The notes beneath the pieces are model-generated. The model was given only the letters and a program-made list of their open reading frames with translations, made no database searches and was not told the origin of the DNA. This document shows positions 58,801 through 64,000 of a DNA stretch of 64,000 bases, one piece after another. The stretch is from Tubiluchus corallicola (taxonomy: Eukaryota > Priapulida > Priapulimorpha > Priapulimorphida > Tubiluchidae): positions 40,001-104,000 of the forward strand of contig JAQGDQ010000567.1 of assembly GCA_030141605.1 (NCBI GenBank). The letters are read 5' to 3'. The translations under genes were made by a program, and so were the position numbers. Numbering within the stretch: position 1 is the first letter of the stretch; every line of letters starts with the position of its first letter.

Positions 58801-61584
58801 AACCCTACCTTATTTCAGATTTTTGCATAAGTCTCCAGAAGACCCAAAAGAAGTACCTGGTGGATTTTTGTCTGACATTAACTCGGTAGGGACTAAACAC
58901 GACTAATTTTGTCTATGGCTGTGTTTATATACATGTGTGGTACAGCAAATGTTGAACTTTTTCATTTTTGCCAGTCAGTTTGTATTTTGACAGTGCTGCC
59001 TCAATTTTTGTGATCGTTAGCACTTGCATTCGCTTGTACTGAGGTCATAATTATATAAAGTAACGAGATGATGTAATACAGGGGTGTGCAAATTATCTAA
59101 CTAGCCGGGCCACATTAAACTTTCCCGCAATTCCTGCAGGCCACATGCAGTTTGGTCAAGGAGTCAAGTACAGAAAGGCCTAATAACGATTTTTTTTGCA
59201 TCCGACCTGCATACATCATCACTACTACACTCAAGAAACTATTTTAGTAGTTATTAAAATTTATATTACCAACCATATATTCTACTTTCAGTAATGTGTA
59301 TCACAGTGTAGTAGTACAGTGACATTAAGCTAAAACTGTCTTGTAAGGGTTGATGGCATCCGATCTAGTAGAAAAAACTACCAGCACTATCTTTGGGATC
59401 GCGGCACGGACTTCAGCTGGATACACTCGATTAATCGCCCGGGCCGCAATTCGCACACCCCTGATGTAACACAAAAGAAAAGATGACTTTGGTTTCCAGC
59501 TGACCCAGACAATGTGGGGAGTTTATACTGGCATTCTATTCTGTGATACACAAGATGGTTCGTCTGCCAATGTTATGGCTACAAGTCTCATTTCATTTGT
59601 TTGGCGTACTTTCTCTGTGTGAAAGTCATTTTTGAAGTTGTTGTTCAGTCACTTTGTTATGATTGAGTTTAGGCACAGAGAAGTATGGACAGGAACCAAA
59701 AATCTATAATAAATATTTGCACTGCACACAACAGAAAAGTGTTTATCTAGTGTTTATAGAGAAAACATGAGTAGCAAAACTGCTGCACTGAACATTGAGC
59801 AAAAACTAGAAAGCAAAAACAGTCAGTAAAACCTGTTTCATAGCCAGTATACAGGTATAGAACTTGACTTTTGCAGAGTTGCACAGGCTTTACAACAACC
59901 ATTAATTTTAGATAGGGAGAGGACCAGTGTGTATGTAGTCACTGGACCATATAATTATACTGAAGGTAAGTCAGCTGGTAGAATGTAACAAGATTAGCAC
60001 ATAGATGGCAGCACCTAATTACAATATACAATTCCAACTTTCACACTCTGGTCATCTGCACCGAGGAACTATCTACAAATACTTGCTGTCTTCTTATCAT
60101 GCTTATTGACGTTTTGTAAAATTTGTTTTCAGAATTCTCTAGCAGTTATTGAAGATGCATTAATTGCACCGGAGTCCATCGTTGGCGCAAAAGTATACGA
60201 TCAGTTTCAGTTTTCACGACAAGGTTACTTCAGTGTTGATCCGGATACAAATCCTCATAAGGTAAACTGGTTAATTGAGATTGATGTTTAAGAAATTTTG
60301 GCCAAACAGCCTGTAGAAAAGACGTCCTCGGAACGCTTAGTGTGACGCTAGGAAGGAGATATACGGCTCTTTAGAAAGAGGAAGAACACAAGGGTGTGGG
60401 CAATATTTTAGGATACGTCCATTAAGAGGAGTAGCGAGGAGTTAATTAGATGTTCTATTTTTGACAATTTTTGCTTGGAAAACTGCTGACGCAAAGCCAT
60501 TGTTCTGGCGTCATCCATTATACTCTGTCTATAACCTTATAACTTTAATTCAGTAAAAGCTGCTGCTGGCTTTGCATTATAAGTGAGGACTATGTAGGAT
60601 GTTCGTGTATTTTTGATTATAAGTGTATTTATATGATTTATATGCAAAATTTTTTTGCGGGGCCTTTGCTAGTATCTTATTATTTTTATTATTATTATTA
60701 TTTATTTGCCCAGCACATTCTAAAATACAGCTTGTACAAACTTTATTCAAATGTTGCCAAAAGTCTTAAATTCTAGCATTAAAAAAGGCTCCTTTGTGTG
60801 AGTAAGTAGAATTGATTGATGTCTTCAGATGAGGGGAACAGCCAACTGGTCGTGCTGTGTGCTTGCCGTATAGCATCATCATTGCTCATAATCTATTCCG
60901 TGCACATTCAGATGTGGCTAAGTTAACTCTGCAGGTTTAGTATCTCACACGGACAACTATCCGTAATGATGATCTAGGTTCTAGTCCTGCCAAGAAGCAC
61001 TTAAAGCTACCAGTTGGCCATGTCATTTAATGCTGGTTCCAGATTTACAGTGTACTAGATGTATAGTGAATTAGAACAACTGTTTGGAGGAGTAATAGAA
61101 AAATTCCATTGAAGTTCAAATTTACAGTCTCTTATTGTGACTTAGTATAATATACTTTAAATGTTTGTTTTGATTAATAATCATTTGTTTGTTTTACTAT
61201 TGTATACAGTGAAACTGCTAGTATGAGAGCCAGCTTTGAAATTCTTGCAGTGCAATGCCTGCATTGATTCCTGAGTCTGACAGCTATAAGTTAGTCTCAT
61301 CTGATTGAGATTCCTCAGCTGTTCTTTGCAATGGCAAACTTTGTTTATCATTTTGAAAATCCAGAATGGCTTTAGATTTTGAGTCAGCTTTGTTGACGAG
61401 GGTATTATAGTTAAGATTGTAACATTTTAGCACACTATATTGCTATAGTTATATTGCAATTGCATTTACTACTGTTATGAACGATTATTTTTAGAAGTTT
61501 CTTAATTTACGTTCATTCTCATTTGCTTTGCAGGTTGTGTTTAATCGAACAGTAACGTTAAGAGAGGATGCCGGCAAAAGTTGA
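32412..61584 (+). CDS. QARS1: Glutaminyl-tRNA synthetase, cytosolic, 19 coding exons
   Basis: Class I aminoacyl-tRNA synthetase that charges tRNA-Gln in the cytosol; in animals it joins the multisynthetase complex. Exons read directly: 32412-32522, 33454-33607, 34218-34327, 35619-35694, 39258-39470, 39808-39950, 43624-43710, 44044-44143, 44705-44892, 47729-47952, 48809-48946, 52193-52280, 54205-54290, 55851-56010, 57198-57290, 58009-58136, 58819-58885, 60133-60261, 61534-61584. All borders are AG/GT and phases agree, giving 781 residues, close to the human length. Residues 1-150 form the eukaryotic N-terminal tRNA-binding domain. A Lys/Gly-rich linker lies near 187-200. The catalytic domain follows, with [17 protein letters not shown] (HIGH at 283-286), DDTNPEKEE and VVSKRK (499-504). 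The C-terminal beta-barrel anticodon-binding domain ends in [12 protein letters not shown]. The chosen ATG has a purine at -3 (aaaATGG), and no in-frame ATG lies upstream within the open frame. The introns are loaded with repeats. Confidence 0.96.
33836..34099 (-). mobile_element. LTR-like repeat copy 1, QARS intron 2
   Basis: Read on the - strand it starts TGTGATGAG, has a TATA box (GCTTATAAAAAGGG) and a stretch shared with 44211-44455. Beyond the shared part (to about 33706) it has AGTAATAAATTG, a possible polyadenylation signal. The far end could not be placed. Confidence 0.6.
34448..34871 (+). mobile_element. hAT-type MITE family 1, copy A, QARS intron 3
   Basis: 424 bp, starting CAGGGGTGTGCAAATTATCT and ending GCACACCTCTG. 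It is flanked by a perfect 8-bp duplication, ATTTACGT (34440-34447 and 34872-34879). Eight-bp duplications with CAGGG-type ends are diagnostic of hAT transposons. No transposase is present. Confidence 0.92.
36588..37001 (+). pseudogene. LINE ORF2 C-terminal remnant in QARS intron 4
   Basis: An open frame of 137 codons with [34 protein letters not shown] and a final [10 protein letters not shown] region. This order (A-F-x-R-R, R-W, R-R-L-R-W-x-G-H, late Trp residues) is the usual C-terminus of RTE/CR1-like LINE proteins. The stop is followed by GGATGATGATGAATGATTG, a short ATG-rich tail typical of RTE-like 3' ends. It is on the same strand as the host gene and is 5'-truncated. Confidence 0.8.
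37927..37957 (+). repeat. GAT trinucleotide run in QARS intron 4
   Basis: About ten GAT units, possibly the tail of an old RTE-like LINE. Confidence 0.8.
38452..39157. mobile_element. TA-flanked inverted-repeat element, copy 2, QARS intron 4
   Basis: 706 bp, the same family as 12012-12610, with matching ends, TA flanks and long shared inner blocks (for example CATTGGAACTGTTAGAGAAA). It is about 100 bp longer inside. It ends 100 bp before QARS exon 5. Confidence 0.85.
40341..40612 (-). mobile_element. tRNA-derived SINE, copy 1, in QARS intron 6
   Basis: On the - strand it begins with a tRNA-like head containing an A box (TAGTTTAGTGGTAATGCG) and a B box (GAGTTCGAACC), about 50 bp apart. A conserved body of about 180 bp follows, and the tail is AATAAAGATTATTATTATTA. 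TGTTTAA occurs just outside both ends and may be the target duplication. A second copy lies at 55281. Confidence 0.85.
41171..43506 (+). repeat. 107-bp satellite array, about 22 units, QARS intron 6
   Basis: The unit begins TTTAAGAGTGAAAGGGTTAA and ends GATATGGTGACATATAATGG. Units differ by a few bases. Two adjacent units (about 42965-43095) share a shortened junction with GTGTGAAATGGTGACATTTA, and one unit (41822) has a CCCCAAAAG insertion. The array ends 117 bp before exon 7. Confidence 0.97.
43663..43674 (+). other. QARS1: QARS HIGH ATP-binding motif in exon 7
   Basis: The codons CAT ATC GGA CAT encode HIGH, the first class I signature, preceded by FPPEPNG as in other GlnRS/GluRS enzymes. 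The motif is intact, which supports a working gene and not a pseudogene. Confidence 0.95.
44211..44455 (-). mobile_element. LTR-like repeat copy 2, QARS intron 8
   Basis: Homologous to 33836-34099, with shared blocks such as ACGACCACTGAC and GGGTCTACAGCAGACCTTCC. The TATA box GCTTATAAAAAGGG is conserved. It is truncated at its 3' side relative to copy 1 and starts 67 bp after QARS exon 8. Confidence 0.6.
45533..46073. mobile_element. hAT-like element with internal 30-bp repeats, QARS intron 9
   Basis: The ends TAGGGATGAGCATT and, reversed, GAGAAGTGAGCATT are imperfect inverted repeats. The flanks ATATACAC (45525-45532) and ATATACGC (46074-46081) match at 7 of 8. The inside is rich in GAATTCGAATC-type palindromic motifs and holds a six-unit tandem repeat. 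Confidence 0.7.
45826..46000 (+). repeat. 30-bp tandem repeat, about 6 units
   Basis: Unit TTCGAAATACTGAAATTCGG followed by TTGATTTGAA, repeated about six times with few changes. It sits wholly inside the hAT-like element at 45533-46073. Confidence 0.88.
46105..46456 (+). mobile_element. Solo LTR candidate, QARS intron 9
   Basis: 352 bp, starting TGTTACAG and ending TATAACA (short inverted TGTTA/TAACA). It contains a TATA box (CCAGTATAAAAGCGTG) and, further on, TTAATAAACTCC as a polyadenylation signal, spaced as in LTR promoters. The flanking target duplication is not clear. No internal retroelement genes are present. Confidence 0.65.
46580..47703 (+). repeat. 56-bp minisatellite, about 20 units, ending beside QARS exon 10
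   Basis: Unit of 56 bp containing GGAGTTCGACCCCCTGAGTC and AATATCAAGACCGCCATGCC. The last unit ends 25 bp before exon 10, so only a short TTTTCTATATTTTCTCAG tract separates it from the acceptor. Open frames across it are by-products of the repeat. Confidence 0.97.
48897..48914 (+). other. QARS1: QARS KMSKS-equivalent motif VVSKRK in exon 11
   Basis: VVSKRK is the GlnRS form of the KMSKS loop, which stabilises the aminoacylation transition state. It follows WEYGRLN in exon 11, in the order known for the family. Confidence 0.93.
49199..49272 (+). repeat. TTC then ATT trinucleotide run
   Basis: About 36 bp of TTC followed by about 35 bp of ATT in QARS intron 11. Confidence 0.95.
49303..49560 (+). 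repeat. 92-bp tandem repeat, about 2.8 units
   Basis: TTCCTATCCCTAATCTT recurs at about 49310, 49402 and 49494, each followed by CCTAACCATTCTTT and CATTCACTCATCCTCCCCTC blocks. It is pyrimidine-rich and sits between trinucleotide repeats in QARS intron 11. Confidence 0.85.
49738..49848 (+). repeat. ATT trinucleotide run
   Basis: About 110 bp of ATT with a short ACT interruption in the middle. Confidence 0.97.
50415..50839 (-). mobile_element. hAT-type MITE family 1, copy B, QARS intron 11
   Basis: 425 bp, in the opposite orientation to copies A and D. The ends are CAGAGGTGTGCAAACTGCGG and TTTGCACACCCCTG. A perfect 8-bp duplication, ATTTATAA, flanks it (50407-50414 and 50840-50847). Confidence 0.92.
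50989..51290 (+). repeat. TATAA pentanucleotide array
   Basis: About 300 bp of AATAT/TATAA units with one phase slip at about 51118. It lies in QARS intron 11. Confidence 0.97.
51547..51880 (+). repeat. Mixed CTG/CTA/CAC trinucleotide array
   Basis: About 330 bp of CTGCTA, CCACTA and ACCACC units, with a near-repeat of the segment CCACTATTACGACTACGACT at about 51566 and 51611. Confidence 0.95.
52381..52752. mobile_element. pogo/Tigger-like MITE, QARS intron 12
   Basis: 372 bp between TA dinucleotides. The right end, read on the - strand, starts CAGTGTTCCCTCGCTACTTC, which resembles Tigger-type termini. The left end starts GAGTGTTCC. Both sides carry CGCGAAGTAG and GCGATAA motifs in inverted order. 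There is no coding potential. Confidence 0.75.
53167..53665 (-). mobile_element. 5S rRNA-derived SINE, copy 3, in QARS intron 12
   Basis: The 5S-like head spans about 53662 to 53561 on the - strand. The long body carries a segment between head and body that copy 2 lost, and an added block with GACTGTGGCTGAGCAG shared with copy 4. It lies antisense to the host gene. Confidence 0.85.
55281..55544 (-). mobile_element. tRNA-derived SINE, copy 2, in QARS intron 13
   Basis: Near-identical over its length to the copy at 40341. It has the same A box, B box and body, with the block CAACAATTAACATTAGCTCA on the + strand, and an ATT-type tail. It lies antisense to the host gene. Confidence 0.85.
56608..57069 (-). 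mobile_element. hAT-type MITE family 1, copy C, QARS intron 14
   Basis: 462 bp, same orientation as copy B. Its flanks, ATATAAAA and ATATGAAA, match at 7 of 8 positions, so this insertion has probably been in place long enough to gain a substitution. Confidence 0.9.
57469..57946 (-). mobile_element. 5S rRNA-derived SINE, copy 4, in QARS intron 15
   Basis: The most complete copy. The 5S head covers about 116 bp (57946 to 57831) and begins TCTACGGCCATATCACGTTG, the normal 5' end of animal 5S rRNA. AGATAT flanks both sides and may be the target duplication. It lies antisense to the host gene. Confidence 0.88.
58149..58758 (+). repeat. 56-bp minisatellite, about 11 units, starting beside QARS exon 16
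   Basis: Unit of 56 bp containing GCTACTTAAGCTCTTATCTT and CATCTAGACAGTCGTGTGAA. It starts 12 bp after the exon 16 donor site and ends 60 bp before exon 17, so it fills most of intron 16. One unit (about 58607) is shortened. Confidence 0.96.
59079..59463 (+). mobile_element. hAT-type MITE family 1, copy D, QARS intron 17
   Basis: 385 bp, same orientation as copy A. It starts CAGGGGTGTGCAAATTATCT and ends CGCACACCCCTG. Its flanks, ATGTAATA and ATGTAACA, match at 7 of 8 positions. Confidence 0.9.
60345..60675 (+). repeat. Dispersed repeat, copy 2, QARS intron 18
   Basis: Homologous to 4255-4650 and in the same orientation. It ends TGCGGGGCCTTTGCTAGTAT beside an ATT run. It lacks the CG-rich part seen upstream of copy 1. 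Confidence 0.7.
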
Positions 61585-61676
61585 ACCGAGTTTGCCCAGC
61601 AGGAAGAGTATTTGTACATTCAAATCTTTCTCAGGAAAAGTTTGCAAATGATGACACCAGTGCTGTAAACATTTTA

Positions 61677-62154
61677 CAGTCAACCCTGGTTAAACCGGAC
61701 TAATTGAGGGGGGGGTCCGGTTTAGCTGATTGTCCGATTTATCCGATATGCCTATGTATGGTCTATATTATACAGGAATACTCACCTTAATAAGGCCTAT
61801 ATACATTGCACTTTTTACTATACTGTATATTACTTTAAAATAGTTAACCTGTGAGGGCCTCGTGACGACATGGTGAAAAATAGAAGTCTTAATTATGTCT
61901 AAACACAAAATGTTTCACTTGAAACGCAGAGCACTAGCGAGTGCTTTCGATGGGGTAAGCAAACTAAATTTTGGCGGGAATCGTAGCAGGATGGGCGGCA
62001 CTGCGAACCGCTTCGGCCCGTCAATGGCTTGTGGTGAGTTGGTAATCCGTGTTGTGTTTAGCGCTCTGGTTCGGTCAGAAATCGGTCAGTTTCGTTTACC
62101 ACGGATGACGTCCGTCTTATCCGATATCGGGGCTGGTTTAACAAGGGTCGACTG
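61677..62154. mobile_element. pogo/Tigger-like MITE in the presumed QARS 3' UTR
   Basis: 478 bp, with ends CAGTCAACCCTGGTTAAACC and, reversed, CAGTCGACCCTTGTTAAACC, flanked by TA on both sides. It begins 93 bp after the QARS stop codon. An open frame of 90 codons inside (61895-62167) does not resemble a transposase. Confidence 0.82.
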
Positions 62155-62347
62155 TACTATATTGTGAAAACATGATGTACTAAACAATAAGATGAAGCAA
62201 ATGTAATGCTGTTGCCTCAAGAAGTTACTAAAACTGTAGATTAGCATTATGAGCTTTCTTATATTTTATTATTTTAACATGAGTACATCATTTTTGTCAA
62301 CTTTAAGTTTTTTTTGTCAGAATTGTCGAAATGAAATTAAAATTTAT

Positions 62348-62353
62348 AATAAA
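62348..62353 (+). terminator. Candidate QARS polyadenylation signal
   Basis: AATAAA 764 bp after the stop codon, downstream of the MITE and 15 bp before the LTR candidate at 62368. It is the first canonical hexamer I find after the stop, so the 3' UTR would include the MITE. The true cleavage site cannot be seen. Confidence 0.3.
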
Positions 62354-62367
62354 TTAATGTTAAAAAT

Positions 62368-62707
62368 TGTTGTGTTTTGTTTCTCTCGGAAGGCTCGTAG
62401 AGAAAACCAGAAAACACATCGTCAAATTAAACTAGTTTATTATGCGAGAATTCTACAACACAAAAGTATGAAGGAACGCGAAATGTTTACAGTAAACGTG
62501 ATAATGTGGAAAAGTTATAGCGTATCTGAGAATGCGAGATACAACAGAATGTGAAAATGTGCGAATGAACTTCAGCGGCCAGCTCCGCTTTATATATCAG
62601 TGCCAGTTCTAGAAACTTCTATAAAGTAAGACGATTGTTCTGCTATACAATGGAATATTCTACAGTATTCTATTTAATTCTAGTAGCTGCCAGCGATCTC
62701 CACAACA
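62368..62707 (-). mobile_element. Solo LTR candidate between QARS and EIF4E3
   Basis: 340 bp, bounded by a perfect 7-bp inverted repeat, TGTTGTG/CACAACA. Read on the - strand it has a TATA box (GATATATAAAGCGG) and later GCATAATAAACTAG as a polyadenylation signal. The flanks AAAAT and ACAAT match at 4 of 5. Confidence 0.65.
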
Positions 62708-63279
62708 ACAATTGTATTAAATTTATTTTGCAAATGACTTAATAATTTTTTTTTAAAATAAAAATGATAATGAAATGAACCCACAATAATTCTTTTAGAT
62801 TAAAAAGGTGACAAAAAGAATTGCAAAAAAGTGGTGTGGAGTGCAGATTTTAAACATGCAGTTTTGGATGCAAAATCGACGTCGATTTTTTTCTCATTTT
62901 TTTCTTTTCAACATTTAATAATTGTGTAAAAATTATTCAAATTACGAGTACAAATCATGTTAATTCACTTTGGAAAAATTGATAATCGTACATCACAATG
63001 ATAGCAATGAATAATTTTATAGTCATTTTTAAAATAAAACTATTGCTCAAAGATCGCCAACTACCAGGACATAAGGCTTTTGCATTTTTAAATATTCATG
63101 TAGAACAATAAATTTATTACAGGGGGATTGTACCTGGTAATGTAAAATAAAGAACTAATCGTTTTAGTAGATGTTTTGATATTCATGACAACTGACTTTG
63201 TGCTGCCATCTATCGTGCGCTATGATACTGAAATTGTCTTGTTGGGTTGTTTTGATCACGTGGTTGGCGCCGGTGTGTC

Positions 63280-64000
63280 ATGGCGGCGACAGAAACAGCT
63301 GACCTGTCTGCTCCTGACAGAAAAGAACCGCTACCGGCGAGCCCACAACTTTCTCGTTCTGCTGTTCAGCAGATAAACGAGACAGAAAAGGATGGAGTTC
63401 CACTTAACACACCGTGGACGTTCTACTTGGACAAGTAAAGCTTTCGAATCACAATTATTTTGTTGTTGTAGTAGACTGTACTTTTGTGTAGGTCATTTAT
63501 TCAATTTGGATTTACAATAATTGTAAGAGACTGTCCTAGCAAGAATCACGAAGATTGGGTAATTAATAATCAATTTCGCAAGTTTTAAAAAAGCGAAGAC
63601 ACTGTTAAAAATAAAAGTTAAGATCGTATATTAACTTATAATTATGTTAACTGGTGTGGACGCATATTGCTTTTACATTATTAATTTGTCTTCATTTCAG
63701 GTCAGTAAGAGGAGCGACAGCTGCCGAGTTTACTGCAAACCTCCGTAAAATCTACACTGTCACTACAGTGCAGGTACACATCCTTGAATCTGGTTAGTTT
63801 TGTCAAAAAATTTTTTGTCGTCCACCTGCACAAATTGAGAAATCCATGTAGGCAGGTATAAATCAATTTGTAGTGTTCGTTGATACTAATACATTTTTTC
63901 GTGGAAAATCTCATTGTACAGACAGTAACAGGATTCAATTATCGCTGTTATTATGTCACTAATGAAAACATTTTACAATGTTTACCGTTTCAGAGCTTTT
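63280..64000 (+). CDS. EIF4E3: Eukaryotic translation initiation factor 4E type 3, 5' part
   Basis: Cap-binding protein of the eIF4E class III subfamily. Exon 1 is 63280-63434, exon 2 is 63701-63773, and exon 3 starts at 63994 and runs off the window; all borders are AG/GT and phases fit. The 78 visible residues include GVPLNTPWTFYLDKSVRGAT (39-58), then a segment with NLRKIYTVTTVQ ending in SF. This matches the eIF4E3 pattern (WTFWLD, GATAAE, NLKKIYTVQTVQ). The first about 35 residues are variable and polar, as in the family. The start was chosen because it is the first ATG in frame (gtcATGG) and gives a typical class III N-terminus. Residue 62, at the position of canonical cap-stacking Trp56 of eIF4E, is Phe. 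The gene begins about 1.7 kb after the QARS stop, on the same strand. The rest of the cap pocket lies beyond the window. Confidence 0.9.

Noticed and set aside
61895-62167. Frame of 90 codons inside the pogo-like MITE
   Set aside because: No helix-turn-helix or DDE motif, and it runs through the terminal inverted repeat.

Overview
This is a window of animal nuclear DNA, most likely from an invertebrate. The evidence is spliced genes with GT-AG introns, an AT-rich background, very long microsatellites, several families of short DNA transposons, and SINEs built from 5S rRNA and tRNA. The species or phylum cannot be fixed from the sequence alone.

Two genes are identified securely. The first is a complete cytosolic glutaminyl-tRNA synthetase gene (QARS1 type, + strand). 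It has 19 coding exons from 32412 to 61584, predicts 781 residues, and every exon joins in frame. The second is the 5' end of an eIF4E type 3 gene (+ strand, from 63280), which runs off the right edge. A third gene, on the - strand at 30107-30832, is a single-exon ORF for a secreted, cysteine-containing 241-residue protein with no family I can name with certainty. A short ATG-to-GTAAGT segment at 27641-27733 may be the first coding exon of another gene, but no second exon was found.

The left half (1-30 kb) is gene-poor. It holds GT, GA, CT, AC and AAT microsatellites, a TA-flanked inverted-repeat element (12012-12610), three hAT-type nonautonomous elements (14019, 28109, 28750), LINE 3' remnants (1021, 18720), two 5S-derived SINE copies and two local tandem duplications.

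The right half (32-64 kb) is the QARS gene, whose introns carry many repeats. These are four members of one hAT MITE family with 8-bp target duplications, a 107-bp satellite of about 22 units, two unrelated minisatellites that both have a 56-bp unit and lie almost against exon borders, a 30-bp repeat inside another hAT-like element, two tRNA SINEs, two 5S SINEs, LTR-like segments with TATA and polyadenylation motifs, a LINE end and two pogo/Tigger-like MITEs. One of the latter starts 93 bp after the QARS stop codon.

Both secure genes act in translation: QARS charges tRNA-Gln, and eIF4E3 is a cap-binding protein. I see no bacterial-style operon, CRISPR array or viral gene set. The most unusual content is the repeat biology, the orphan secreted protein and one residue in eIF4E3.
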